NCBI GenBank assembly: GCA_029071325.1
Contig: JAIEAP010000010.1
Location: 62,001 to 126,000, forward strand
DNA: 64,000 nucleotides
Reading direction: 5' to 3'
From: Lachnospiraceae bacterium
GTDB taxonomy: Bacteria; Bacillota; Clostridia; Lachnospirales; Lachnospiraceae
Shown here one piece after another: positions 29,277 to 39,622 of the stretch. The position numbers were made by a program, and so were the translations under genes. How positions within the stretch are numbered: position 1 is the stretch's first letter; each line of letters begins with the position of its first letter. The notes beneath the pieces were generated by a model. The model did no database searches, was not told the DNA's origin, and worked only from the letters and a program-made list of their open reading frames with translations.

Positions 29277-30461
29277 TTATTTTTCCTGCTGTTTTTTCAC
29301 AAAATCCTCATAGAGCGGCGACATGTCCCGCAGATGCTGCACAATATCACGGATGGCATCCACCGTTGTATCTATCTGCTCCCTGGTAGTGTCATCCCCC
29401 AGGGTCAGACGCAGCGAACCGTGGGCAATCTCATGAGGAAGTCCGATTGCAAGCAGCACATGGGACGGATCCAGTGACCCGGACGTACACGCCGAGCCGG
29501 AGGACGCGCAGATTCCCTTCATATCCAGCATAATCAGCATGGATTCCCCCTCCACAAACCGGAAACACACATTGACATTGTTTGGAAGACGATTTTCCCT
29601 GTCCCCGTTAATCCGGGCATAGGGAATTTCACTCTCGATTCTGGAAATCATATAATCCCGCAGCTTGCGCTCTCTGCTGCAGCGTTCTTCCATAGTGGCA
29701 ACCGCCAGCTCCACCGCCTTGCCAAACCCTACGATACCCGGTACATTCTCCGTTCCCGCCCGGCGCTTGCGCTCCTGGGCTCCGCCGTGAACAAAGGAGC
29801 GTATCTTCACGCCCTTTCGAATGTAGAGAAAACCAATGCCCTTCGGTCCGTTCAGCTTATGCCCGCTGCTGCTGAGCATGTCTATATTCATAGCATCTAC
29901 GTCGATGGGTACCTGTCCAAACGCCTGCACCGCATCCGTGTGGAACAAAACCCCATGTTTTCTCGCCACAGCTCCCAGTTCCGCGATAGGTTCAATCGTA
30001 CCGATCTCATTATTGGCAAACATGATGGATACCAGAATCGTATCCGGACGAATAGCTTGCTCCAATGCTTCCGGAGCCACCAGCCCGTTCTCATCCACAT
30101 CCAGATAAGTCACCTCAAATCCCTGCTTCTCCAACCACTGGCATGTATGCAGAATCGCATGATGTTCAATCTTGCTGGTAATAATATGTTTTCCTTTCTC
30201 ACCATATGCCTCTGCCGTAGCTTTCAACGCCCAGTTATCTGCTTCACTGCCGCCTGCGGTAAAATAAATTTCCTCCGGCTTAGCTCCCAGAACACGGGCA
30301 ATGGTCTCCCGCGCATTGGTGACCGCTTCTTTGCTCTTGTCACCCAGACTGTACACGGTGGATGCGTTTCCATAATATTCTGTAAAAAAGGGAAGCATCG
30401 CTTCCACCACCTCAGGCGCTGTCCGTGTGGTTGCCGCGTTATCCAAATATATCAATTCCAT
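29277..30461 (-). CDS. iscS: Cysteine desulfurase
   Basis: 'IYLDNAATTRTAPEVVEAM', 'SSSGHKLNGPKGIGFLY', 'SSGSACTSGSLDPSHVL'. Confidence 0.94.
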   Translation of the reverse strand: MELIYLDNAATTRTAPEVVEAMLPFFTEYYGNASTVYSLGDKSKEAVTNARETIARVLGAKPEEIYFTAGGSEADNWALKATAEAYGEKGKHIITSKIEHHAILHTCQWLEKQGFEVTYLDVDENGLVAPEALEQAIRPDTILVSIMFANNEIGTIEPIAELGAVARKHGVLFHTDAVQAFGQVPIDVDAMNIDMLSSSGHKLNGPKGIGFLYIRKGVKIRSFVHGGAQERKRRAGTENVPGIVGFGKAVELAVATMEERCSRERKLRDYMISRIESEIPYARINGDRENRLPNNVNVCFRFVEGESMLIMLDMKGICASSGSACTSGSLDPSHVLLAIGLPHEIAHGSLRLTLGDDTTREQIDTTVDAIRDIVQHLRDMSPLYEDFVKKQQEK

Positions 30462-30465
30462 ACAT

Positions 30466-30891
30466 CTATACCTCGTTTCTCTGCGAATTTGCCCGTATCA
30501 ATGCGCCGATATTAATTGCATCCACAGTCGCATTCAGGCTTTCATTAATCTGTTGCCAGACGATATGGCTCAAACACTTTCTGGTTCCGCTGCAGCCGCT
30601 CTTACCGTCCTTCCGGCAGTCCACCGGAATCAGCTCCCCCTCTAGTGCGCGCAGAACCTCTCCCACAGAATATTCATCCACATCCCGTGTCAGTACATAT
30701 CCGCCTGCCGCTCCCCGCACGCTCTCCACTAGCCCTGCACCTCGCAGCTTCCCCATAAGCTTCTCCAGATAATCTGCGGAGATTCCCTGGCGGGCAGCAA
30801 TGCTGGCAAGGGATATGGGACCCTCATCCCCATACACCGCCACATCAATAAACGCCCGAAGCCCATATCTCGCTTTGGTTGATAGCTTCAA
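30466..30891 (-). CDS. iscR: Rrf2 family regulator, IscR-like
   Basis: 'MKLSTKARYGLRAFIDVAVYG...VRGAAGGYVLTRDVDEYSVGEVLRALEG'; C-x7-C-x5-C. Confidence 0.85.
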   Translation of the reverse strand: MKLSTKARYGLRAFIDVAVYGDEGPISLASIAARQGISADYLEKLMGKLRGAGLVESVRGAAGGYVLTRDVDEYSVGEVLRALEGELIPVDCRKDGKSGCSGTRKCLSHIVWQQINESLNATVDAINIGALIRANSQRNEV

Positions 30892-30941
30892 AGAATCACT
30901 CTCTCTTCCAATCCCGACTATTTTACTCGGATTTCATATTG

Positions 30942-30970
30942 AGAATACCATCTTACCGATAGTATGTCAA
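30942..30970 (-). promoter_or_regulatory. isc operon promoter with embedded imperfect dyad
   Basis: Minus strand TTGACA-17-TATTCT; spacer contains ATAC-ATC...GAT-GTAT dyad. Confidence 0.65.
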
Positions 30971-31007
30971 TATCTTTTTCAAAACTTACAGATCAGTCAC
31001 GAAACGA

Positions 31008-31056
31008 AAGGCTGACGCCTCACGGTTATACCGCGAAAGCATCAGCCTTCTGTTGT
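31008..31056 (-). terminator. Terminator hairpin downstream of amylase
   Basis: aaggctgatgc ... gcgtcagcctt on the minus strand followed by tcgtttcgt. Confidence 0.55.
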
Positions 31057-31106
31057 TTGTTATACTATTCTGTCATTTGCGGTCTCTTCCGCAGTGCCAA
31101 AATCTC

Positions 31107-34100
31107 CTATCTTCTTACTACCCTTCTTCTGACCACTACACCAGCCATTACAGCAGCAGCTATCAACAGCACTGCCACAGTTGCGCCAAACGGGGTGGTA
31201 TCACCGGTCTTCGGCTTGCTCACGGTAGGCGTAGTATTTGCAGTTTTATTGAGATCCGGATTCATATCGGTTCCGCTGAATACGATCACATAATCAGATG
31301 CATGTGAGAAGGTGTAATATACATATCCTTCTTCTACCTTGTCTGTCTGGGAGTATTCCAGCTTACCGGTTGCCGGGTTGTAATAGAACAGGTTCGCATA
31401 CTGACCTTCATACTGTGTTCCTACCAGCAACAGCAGTCCTGCATCAAAGCCGAATTTACCGTCATGAGCCAGGGAAAGCTGCAGCGTCTGATTATCACCA
31501 GCAACCTCTTTTACCTTGTCAGCCGGAATCTTATTGCCGCCCAGCGTCACGCCAAAGTCAATGCCTGCAGTAGGTCTGGTCACGATACCCTTACCGTTCA
31601 TAGACCACATTGCAATATCTCCTACAGCGAAGAACAGATTCACGTCTCTTCCTGCAACCGTGTTAAATACCTCTACCGGAACAACAGTTGTTCCCTGAAG
31701 GATTACTACGATATCTGTGCCGTCCGGTACTACCGGAATAGTATCAACCACCTCGGTAAAGTCATCTGTTACCGGAATCACCACTCTGTAGCCATTACTC
31801 TCATCTTCTGTCAGTACAAATGTACCTCCGTCTGCCGCCGCCGGAATGCTAATGGTCACCGTCCCGTCTGCACTTACTGTATAAAGCTTGTTATCATAGA
31901 GATTAACCATTACTGTGCCAGGTTCTGCATCTACCGGAATGGTAACACTCTTAGCAGCTTCCTTGATATTCATACCAACATACAGCGTATCTCCGCCATA
32001 GCTTCTGCTGATTACCTCGTAACCTTCCGCATCGGACTGCGCTACCGTTGCACGGCTGCCCTTCGCAAATACTGCACTGTAATCGTTACGGATACCAAGC
32101 AGGGTCTTATAGTGATGATACATGCTGTTATTGTCAGTCTGCTGTCTTGTCAGCTCTTCCCAGTCAAAATCACGGCGATTGGTCTGCATCGGCCAGTTAT
32201 TCTCTCCAGCCTGACCGATCTCTTCACCATAGTAAATGACGGGCTGTCCTTTTGCTGTAATCTGTAAGGTCGCCGCAACCTTCGCCAGGTTGTATGCCTC
32301 CTCTGCGGATACGCTCTTCTCCTTCACCAGAAGCGCCTGCAGTGTATCCTCGTCATGGCTGCTTAAGAAGCTGCCCATAGTTGCTGTATTATTGATTGCT
32401 CCGTTGCGTCTCTGAAGGTTCTGCTCAATGCCGGAAATGTTACCGGTCACAAAATCCTCCGCCCATCCGTTGAAATCAAAATCAAGGAGAGAATCCATGG
32501 TTCCTGTTCCAAGCTCACCTGCGGTATTTGCATATCCTGCACCCGCATACTCGCCAATCATCTTAAAGTCAGGATTTACCTTGGTCAGAGAATTCTTAAA
32601 CGCTGCCCAGGTCGTGTTGTCCACATGCTTCACCGTGTCCACACGATAGTAGTCGATGTCAAATTCGTCCATCCAGTGTGTCTGCCAATATACCAGCTGG
32701 TCTCTTACCGCCGGGTCCTCGGTTGCAAAATCCGGCAAACCGGACAACGCATCCAGCTTATCATCACCGGATACCGTATTGTCATCACCCCGAACCATGC
32801 TGATGGGATTGCCGCTTTCGTCTGTCAGGATGCTGTTAAAGTACTCCTCTGTGCCATAGCCTGCGTGGTTCAACACCACGTCTACCATGATCTTCATATT
32901 CCTGCTGTGCGCCGCATTTAAGAGCGCCTGGAATTCTTCTCTCGTTCCCAGATGCTGATTCAGCTGGGTGAAGTCACTTGCCCAGTAGCCATGATAGCCA
33001 TAGGTTGCGAAATCAGTCGTTGGATCATGCTGATCTGCTGTAATATTTTCTACAATAGGTGTGATCCAGATGGTATTAACCCCCAGATCCTTCAGGTAAT
33101 CCAGCTTCGCAGTCAGACCTGCAAAGTCACCGCCGTGATAGCTGGAACCACCCTTGTCGCCTGTATTGTAATCATTCACGCCGTAGGCATTATTGTTTGC
33201 CGCATTGCCGTCGAAGAAACGGTCGGTCACTGCAAAATAGATGACTGCCTCATCCCAGTCGAAATCGCCGCTCTTGTTTCTGGCTGTCACTGTTACAGAT
33301 GCACTTGCAGTATATACATTACCATACACATCCGTTACCGTTACCGGAAGTGTCTTTGCGCCTGCAGTTGTAGTATCCTTACATGCGATGGACAACTCCA
33401 TCAGATTCGTATTGATGGCCTGAGTGCTGCTAAGTCCCAGAGCGCTTAAGTCAACCGTTGCGCTTGCAACCTCAAAGCCGTCCATAGACTGACCCTCTGT
33501 CGGATGATAGTTCACCGTCAGCACGTTATTGTCATTATAGTCCATGGTTGCCTGCGACATATCCGCAGAAATCGTCATATTGTATTTACGGTAGGTGCAC
33601 TTGCTGCATGTCTTGCCGCCGGATGTTCCGGTCTCGTCATTAAATGCATCCAGGATCTCCTCACCGTTAACCTTATAATAATAGTAATAGTCACCCGTTT
33701 CAATACCAGTCAGGTCATAGCAGAAACGGTCGGTTGCTGCGTCATACGCCATCGCATGCTCTGTGCCATTAATAACAACGCTCACCTTGCCTTCCAAAGA
33801 AGCCAGATTGTTATTCGCTGCCAGCGCATCATCCCGGTAATAGAAATGGATCATACCGTTGGCGCCGTCCATGGTGTAACCGGTATTGTAAGGAAGTACC
33901 TCTACGATACCTTCATCCTGTACGAACCTCGCCTTCACCACAGTCTGGTTGGCAGGAACATTGACATAATGGTCGCCGCCGTCCTTCTCTGCCCATTCAT
34001 TTTCAGTCTCAGACCTTCTCATGCAGAAAGAAAGCATCAGATCCGCACGGGAATCCTTCACCGGAATCTTGGCAACCATCTTGCCGCCAAGTTCCTCTAC

Positions 34101-35681
34101 CGGAATGCTGACTGAGTCACCGAAGCCACTGTTCCATGTGTAAATATTCCAGCCGGTATAATCGCCTGCCGGTCTGTCGTACTCTACCAGAACGTATCTG
34201 TCCCTAGGAGGAACCAGATCCGGCAGAGTCTCGCTCACTACTTCTGTGGAGGTAATATAGATTACTTTATTTTCCGCCCCATCTTTATTCGTATAAGACA
34301 GATTACTGGTCTGCCACGTCCATCCGCCTTTACTTCTTGCAATCAATGCCAGATCCGTATAGGGCAGTTGAACCTCTGCCTTCAGCCATGTGTTGCCGTC
34401 CGATAACACCTCTGTCCCGGTAAAGGGTGTGCCTTCCTTTGCACCGGCACCGCTCTTCTGCCAGAGCCACAGATCTGCTGCATCCGTTGACATATGGGAC
34501 TCATTAAAATCATAATAGTAAATCGTATAATTATAGAGCTTATCCACCAGCGTTACTGTCATGGTAGAAGTATACTCACTAGATTCTGTTTCCGTAGCAA
34601 TCAGTTCCAGCGTCTTGCCTTCATATGCCGGATCTACAGTGATCGTATTACCGTTAAGCTTCACATTGCTATTGGACGTTTTCAGCATATAAGTAACAGG
34701 TACCTCTGTCTCAGAGCCATCTTCCCTTACAAGCATCAATACATTAGGAAGAGCAGTTGCCTCCCCTTTCTTAACATCCGCAGTTCCATCTTTCAGTCCC
34801 GGAACAATCAATAGGCTGTTACCGTTAGACGTACGTGAATTCGCCGGATCCACATGCCAGCTTATCGCATCATCTCGGAGTATCACAAATTTATAACCAC
34901 AGTCCTTCGTCGGAGCTATCGTAAAAGTACCTTCCCAGGTGTTGGTCTGAGGATCTTTTTCCAGTGCAAATTTCTTATTTTGAACCGCGTCTTTAACCGC
35001 GTCTACATTATCACCTCCCCCAATCCAGCCATTCATATCTCCGGACACTATTACACCGTCCGCATTATCAGCCTGGTCATCCTTAAAGCGTAACGTAACT
35101 TTCCGTCCGTCGACTTCCGGGCTGACGTAATCTAAAGCTACTGGTTTTACAAACGGCTCACTTTGATTTGAATTCTCCGAATACCAAGCCATATTACCCG
35201 TGCCGTCATCTAAGCAATATATAGAAGTATCCGAATCCAAAGTTTTAATTTTGTTGAGAATAGCCTGGTCTGTCGGACCGCCGCCATCATATGAGGTCAC
35301 CTTAATCTCATCCGCAGTTTCAGCATTTACAAACTGAAATCCGTCCCACTTTGAACTCTGTACATCTACATAGTAGAGACCAGTACTACTGTCCAGTACC
35401 AATTTGGGTTTCTCCTGATTTCCCCATGCAGCTATAGCCGCAGTTCCTTGACCATCGTTATTTACTGTCGCGCTGCTATCAAACATATTGATAACGGGCG
35501 TCGTCCAGTTGTCCGGCTTTTCAAGATACAAGCGAACGGTCGGTGTTGCTGCCTGTGCTGTCATCTGACCGCCGGGCAGACTAGAAACCATCGTAAACAG
35601 CATAACAAACACCAGCGCCAAACTGCAGAGCCGGCCCATTATGCCATGCTTACCTTGAAAGCGTTTTCGTTTTCTTTCCAT
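31107..35681 (-). CDS. Multidomain surface alpha-amylase/pullulanase (GH13) with sorting-like C-terminus
   Basis: GH13 motifs 'MVDVVLNHAG', 'DYYRVDTVKHV', 'MIGEYAG', 'FLSSHDEDT'; C-terminal 'SKPKTGDTTPFGATVAVLLIAAAVMAGVVVRRRVVRR'. Confidence 0.9.
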   Translation of the reverse strand: MERKRKRFQGKHGIMGRLCSLALVFVMLFTMVSSLPGGQMTAQAATPTVRLYLEKPDNWTTPVINMFDSSATVNNDGQGTAAIAAWGNQEKPKLVLDSSTGLYYVDVQSSKWDGFQFVNAETADEIKVTSYDGGGPTDQAILNKIKTLDSDTSIYCLDDGTGNMAWYSENSNQSEPFVKPVALDYVSPEVDGRKVTLRFKDDQADNADGVIVSGDMNGWIGGGDNVDAVKDAVQNKKFALEKDPQTNTWEGTFTIAPTKDCGYKFVILRDDAISWHVDPANSRTSNGNSLLIVPGLKDGTADVKKGEATALPNVLMLVREDGSETEVPVTYMLKTSNSNVKLNGNTITVDPAYEGKTLELIATETESSEYTSTMTVTLVDKLYNYTIYYYDFNESHMSTDAADLWLWQKSGAGAKEGTPFTGTEVLSDGNTWLKAEVQLPYTDLALIARSKGGWTWQTSNLSYTNKDGAENKVIYITSTEVVSETLPDLVPPRDRYVLVEYDRPAGDYTGWNIYTWNSGFGDSVSIPVEELGGKMVAKIPVKDSRADLMLSFCMRRSETENEWAEKDGGDHYVNVPANQTVVKARFVQDEGIVEVLPYNTGYTMDGANGMIHFYYRDDALAANNNLASLEGKVSVVINGTEHAMAYDAATDRFCYDLTGIETGDYYYYYKVNGEEILDAFNDETGTSGGKTCSKCTYRKYNMTISADMSQATMDYNDNNVLTVNYHPTEGQSMDGFEVASATVDLSALGLSSTQAINTNLMELSIACKDTTTAGAKTLPVTVTDVYGNVYTASASVTVTARNKSGDFDWDEAVIYFAVTDRFFDGNAANNNAYGVNDYNTGDKGGSSYHGGDFAGLTAKLDYLKDLGVNTIWITPIVENITADQHDPTTDFATYGYHGYWASDFTQLNQHLGTREEFQALLNAAHSRNMKIMVDVVLNHAGYGTEEYFNSILTDESGNPISMVRGDDNTVSGDDKLDALSGLPDFATEDPAVRDQLVYWQTHWMDEFDIDYYRVDTVKHVDNTTWAAFKNSLTKVNPDFKMIGEYAGAGYANTAGELGTGTMDSLLDFDFNGWAEDFVTGNISGIEQNLQRRNGAINNTATMGSFLSSHDEDTLQALLVKEKSVSAEEAYNLAKVAATLQITAKGQPVIYYGEEIGQAGENNWPMQTNRRDFDWEELTRQQTDNNSMYHHYKTLLGIRNDYSAVFAKGSRATVAQSDAEGYEVISRSYGGDTLYVGMNIKEAAKSVTIPVDAEPGTVMVNLYDNKLYTVSADGTVTISIPAAADGGTFVLTEDESNGYRVVIPVTDDFTEVVDTIPVVPDGTDIVVILQGTTVVPVEVFNTVAGRDVNLFFAVGDIAMWSMNGKGIVTRPTAGIDFGVTLGGNKIPADKVKEVAGDNQTLQLSLAHDGKFGFDAGLLLLVGTQYEGQYANLFYYNPATGKLEYSQTDKVEEGYVYYTFSHASDYVIVFSGTDMNPDLNKTANTTPTVSKPKTGDTTPFGATVAVLLIAAAVMAGVVVRRRVVRR

Positions 35682-35940
35682 ATTTTCCTCTCCTTCTTTC
35701 TCACTTGCGAATACATTTTCGCACTTTTTCGTTATGTTATAATTCTATCGAAAAAGCCATGCTTGTTCCATGTACATTTATTCCAAAAAAAACAATTCTC
35801 TTTTGTGCATGTTTCCTTTTTTCGAAACAAACCCATGCGTTTTTATGCAATTTTTATATTTTTATATATTAATCCCATCTTTTTTAGTTATTTTGTATAC
35901 TTTTTTTCTAATCACCTGTCACATAATTTCAACAACTGCT

Positions 35941-37017
35941 CTACTCGTTATCCGCTTCGCCCATATGTGCAATCACCATCATAGCGATTTTAAAGGTCAA
36001 TGCATCCTCAAAATTGCGGATATCCAGTCCGATCATTTTCTGTAAACGCTCCAGTCGGTACACCAATGTATTGCGGTGGATATAGAGCTGACGCGCCGTC
36101 TCCGAAATATTCAGGCTGTTGTCGAAAAACTTCTGGATCGTCACCATAGTCTCATCATCAATATCCAACTCCCGGTCTCCGAACACCTCTCGGATGAACA
36201 TCTCGCAAAGGCTCATGGGAAGCTGATAGATCAGCCTTCCTATTCCCAGCCTCCCATAAGAAATAGCCTCCCTTCCTGCATAGAAGATTCTCCCTACTTC
36301 CAATGCCATCTTTGCCTCCTGATATGATTTAGCAATATCAGGAAGCGCGTCAACCACATTGCCGTAGCCCACCCGGGCTTTTACCATTGCCTCTGCCTGA
36401 ATATGCGCCACTATCATCCCGGCAAGCTTCATAGCATCCTCGTCAGTCCGGATAGAGGAGGCATCCTTAATGAGAATTACGGTCTGCTCATTGATCTCAG
36501 TTACAAAATCCCGACTGCGATTGGCAAACAGATTCTTCACAACCTCCATCACGATAGACTCCCGCCTGCCCTCCACTTCTATCACATAGACCAGCCGCCT
36601 TGCCTGTTCAATGTGCAGCTTTCTCGCCTTATTATATATATCCACCACAAGCATATTTCCCAGCAGGATATTCTGCATAAAATTATTGCGGTCAGACAGT
36701 TCCCGGTTTGCCAATACCATATTGCGAATCTGGCAGACAGCAAGCCGTCCCACCATATATGCCTCATCATAATTTGCTTTCGCCAGCAGAATATACTCCA
36801 CCTCCTGATCTATGGCCACCTTAAAAAAATGATAGCCGGAAAGTATCTGGCTCTCCGCCATAGACCTGGCAAACTGCTCTACCTCATTGCTCATATCCAG
36901 TTCTGGCTCGCCGGAGGCAACCAGCAATTTCCCTTTCTCATCATATAAGATCAGTCCTATCCTGGAAATGTCCGCAATTTCCTCCAACACCTCGTGAAGC
37001 CTGTGATTCGACAGCAT
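35941..37017 (-). CDS. CdaR/PucR-type helix-turn-helix regulator
   Basis: C-terminal 'FFDNSLNISETARQLYIHRNTLVYRLERLQKMIGLDIRNFEDALTFKIAMMV'. Confidence 0.88.
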   Translation of the reverse strand: MLSNHRLHEVLEEIADISRIGLILYDEKGKLLVASGEPELDMSNEVEQFARSMAESQILSGYHFFKVAIDQEVEYILLAKANYDEAYMVGRLAVCQIRNMVLANRELSDRNNFMQNILLGNMLVVDIYNKARKLHIEQARRLVYVIEVEGRRESIVMEVVKNLFANRSRDFVTEINEQTVILIKDASSIRTDEDAMKLAGMIVAHIQAEAMVKARVGYGNVVDALPDIAKSYQEAKMALEVGRIFYAGREAISYGRLGIGRLIYQLPMSLCEMFIREVFGDRELDIDDETMVTIQKFFDNSLNISETARQLYIHRNTLVYRLERLQKMIGLDIRNFEDALTFKIAMMVIAHMGEADNE

Positions 37018-37106
37018 GATCTCTCCTCCCTGTGACTGTGAATAGTAACCCTGCCAGACCTATGGAACCTGCCACCGGCAGCTCCCTTCAGATACATGGC
37101 AGCAAA

Positions 37107-37135
37107 ATGACCCGGGTACGAAGTACCCGGGTCAT
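37107..37135 (-). terminator. Terminator hairpin downstream of ABC ATPase
   Basis: atgacccgggta cttcg tacccgggtcat followed by tttt on the minus strand. Confidence 0.75.
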
Positions 37136-37164
37136 ATCATAATACCCTCTCAAATTGTACCCAA

Positions 37165-38277
37165 TTAGTTGGTAATGGTCAATTCGGTCTCTTTGTCAAA
37201 CACGTGAACCTTCTCCGGATCAATCGCCAGCTTAACAGTATCGCCCAGACGAGCCGGCGTTCTGGAATCAACCTTTGCAGTCATGCTTGCACCGCCTGCA
37301 TTGTAGTACAGCAGTACCTCAGAACCAAGCAACTCATAACCAGTAACTTCTGTCTCAATCACGCTGTCTCTGTTAGCCTCTATCATAGCCTGTGAATCAT
37401 CAACATCCTCAGGTCTGATACCCATAACAACTGTCTTACCATTGTAATTGCCCTCAATCAGCTTCTTTGCCTTTGCAGGAGGAAGGACTACAGCGGTTCT
37501 GTCAAAAGTAAGCGTAACCTTATCGCCCTCAATCTTACATACGGTATCAATAAAGTTCATCTGCGGTGATCCGATGAAACCTGCAACGAACAGATTGTTC
37601 GGCTGGTTGTATAATGTCTGCGGAGAATCCACCTGCATGATCACGCCGTCCTTAAGAACAACGATTCTGGTTCCCAGCGTCATAGCCTCGGTCTGATCAT
37701 GTGTAACGTAGATGATGGTTGCACCCAGTCTGTGATGCAGTGCGGAAATCTCAGCACGCATCTGCACACGCAACTTTGCATCCAGGTTGGACAGCGGCTC
37801 ATCCATCAGGAATACCTTCGGGTTACGAACGATTGCACGACCCATAGCAACACGCTGTCTCTGTCCACCGGACAATGCCTTGGGCTTGCGATCCAGCAAC
37901 TTCTCCAGATCAAGGATTCTTGCTGCTTCCTCTACCTTTTTCTTAATCTCATCCTTCGGAACTTTTCTTAACTTCAAACCGAATGCCATATTATCAAATA
38001 CGGTCATATGCGGATACAGTGCGTAGTTCTGGAATACCATTGCAATATCTCTGTCTTTAGGTTCTACGTCATTCATCAGCTTGCCATCAATATAGAACTC
38101 TCCGGAAGAGATATCTTCCAGACCAGCGATCATACGAAGCGTGGTAGATTTTCCACATCCTGAAGGACCTACGAAGATAATAAACTCCTTATCAGCCACT
38201 TCCAGATTAAAATCCGTAACAGCCTTGAAGCCGTTGGGATATTCTTTACAGATGTTTTTCAGTGATAAACTTGCCAT
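37165..38277 (-). CDS. Sugar ABC transporter ATP-binding protein (UgpC/MsmK family)
   Basis: Walker A 'GPSGCGKST', signature 'LSGGQRQRVAMGRAI', 'MDEPLSNLDAKLRVQMR'. Confidence 0.93.
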   Translation of the reverse strand: MASLSLKNICKEYPNGFKAVTDFNLEVADKEFIIFVGPSGCGKSTTLRMIAGLEDISSGEFYIDGKLMNDVEPKDRDIAMVFQNYALYPHMTVFDNMAFGLKLRKVPKDEIKKKVEEAARILDLEKLLDRKPKALSGGQRQRVAMGRAIVRNPKVFLMDEPLSNLDAKLRVQMRAEISALHHRLGATIIYVTHDQTEAMTLGTRIVVLKDGVIMQVDSPQTLYNQPNNLFVAGFIGSPQMNFIDTVCKIEGDKVTLTFDRTAVVLPPAKAKKLIEGNYNGKTVVMGIRPEDVDDSQAMIEANRDSVIETEVTGYELLGSEVLLYYNAGGASMTAKVDSRTPARLGDTVKLAIDPEKVHVFDKETELTITN

Positions 38278-38480
38278 TGTTCAAACCTCCTATGTATTTG
38301 CATTAATAACTGTACTTATCATAGCGAAAAACCTATTACTTGGCTATACGGGGATTCCACAAATTTTTTTTTAATTTTTGTTGTTTCTGACAAATCCCCG
38401 GTGCTTTTGGGTCTAAATTCGTTATTTTAACGGAAATGGACAAATTACTTGTGCAATCCGCCGAAAATCCTGATATCCTA

Positions 38481-39122
38481 TTACAATTTAGAATATCCGT
38501 ATCCGTTGACCATTGCCTCGATCCGCATGCCTCTTGCACAGTGCGGACACTCGTGGGGTTCATATGTCTGATAGTCCGGCACATCCTCCTCGCTGAAAAT
38601 AGCATGCACTTTCCTGCCGTCCACCTCGTCTACTACCGAGAAGATGGATGCGATCTCCTCCACGATCCCACCGTAATAGCGGACGCACTCCAAGCATCTG
38701 CGGACCGTTTTTCCCGTAGTGGTAGAGCCCAGCAGCAGTACCACATGTTTTCCCTCGATCATATGCTTATTGTTATCCCGGAAAATGATCTGACTATTGC
38801 TGTTAATCTCCGGAGACACCACATAAATCGTCCTATGCTGGTTGGTGGACATAACATGTCCTTCCTCAAAACACTCCGCAAGGAAACCTCCCACCACCTC
38901 GGTGCCGTCCATACACACGACGGTATCCACATAAGGCAGGTTAAGGTTCTTGTGATACAGCACCTTCGCCGCTTCTTTTGCTTCTTTTACTCTGGACTTC
39001 ATACTGCTCATATCAATATAATAATTGATATGGGAATGGCTGGTGGCAAAATGTCCCGGTATCACATGCAATGCCAGCATGTTGCTCTCCTTGGAATAAA
39101 ATTTCACCATACGTCTTTCCAT
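38481..39122 (-). CDS. Phosphoribosyltransferase-like protein
   Basis: PRTase-like 'HVVLLLGSTTTGKTVRRCLECVRYYGG'; C-terminal CPHC motif. Confidence 0.6.
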   Translation of the reverse strand: MERRMVKFYSKESNMLALHVIPGHFATSHSHINYYIDMSSMKSRVKEAKEAAKVLYHKNLNLPYVDTVVCMDGTEVVGGFLAECFEEGHVMSTNQHRTIYVVSPEINSNSQIIFRDNNKHMIEGKHVVLLLGSTTTGKTVRRCLECVRYYGGIVEEIASIFSVVDEVDGRKVHAIFSEEDVPDYQTYEPHECPHCARGMRIEAMVNGYGYSKL

Positions 39123-39157
39123 CTCGACTCCTCCTTCAACATGATTCGCTCTTTGTG

Positions 39158-39595
39158 CTATTTTACTCCGGTACTGCCAAAACCGCCGCGGCTGGCATTT
39201 CCCAGATGCTCTACTTCCTCAAATACGATCTCCGGCTGGTTCTTAAAAATCCGAAACTGAGCGATCCGGTCGCCCACATGAATTACGGTATCCCGCATTG
39301 CCAGCGCCGGCATACGCCACATATCTTCATCTCCACAGTAAGAACCGTCTACAATCCCACAGCTGTTGGTCTGTATGATTCCAAAGTTCTTATACGTCGA
39401 GCTTCGTGGCACCAGATGCGCCTCATACCCTCTGGGCAGCTCCATCGCCACCCCCAGCGGAATCAGCCGGAAATCTCCTGCCTTCATGACCGTTTCCTCA
39501 CTGCAGCGAAGATCGATCCAGTCGGATTTCCCGTCAATATATTCCAGTTTCTCGATTTCGTCTGTGAAATATCTGATCCTGATCGTTTCTTTCAT
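39158..39595 (-). CDS. dUTP diphosphatase-like protein
   Basis: 'AHLVPRSSTYKNFGIIQTNSCGIVDGSYCGDEDMW' and 'GDRIAQFRIF'; C-terminal 'ASRGGFGSTGV'. Confidence 0.9.
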   Translation of the reverse strand: MKETIRIRYFTDEIEKLEYIDGKSDWIDLRCSEETVMKAGDFRLIPLGVAMELPRGYEAHLVPRSSTYKNFGIIQTNSCGIVDGSYCGDEDMWRMPALAMRDTVIHVGDRIAQFRIFKNQPEIVFEEVEHLGNASRGGFGSTGVK

Positions 39596-39622
39596 CTTCT
39601 TCCTCCATACCGCCTGCAGAGC

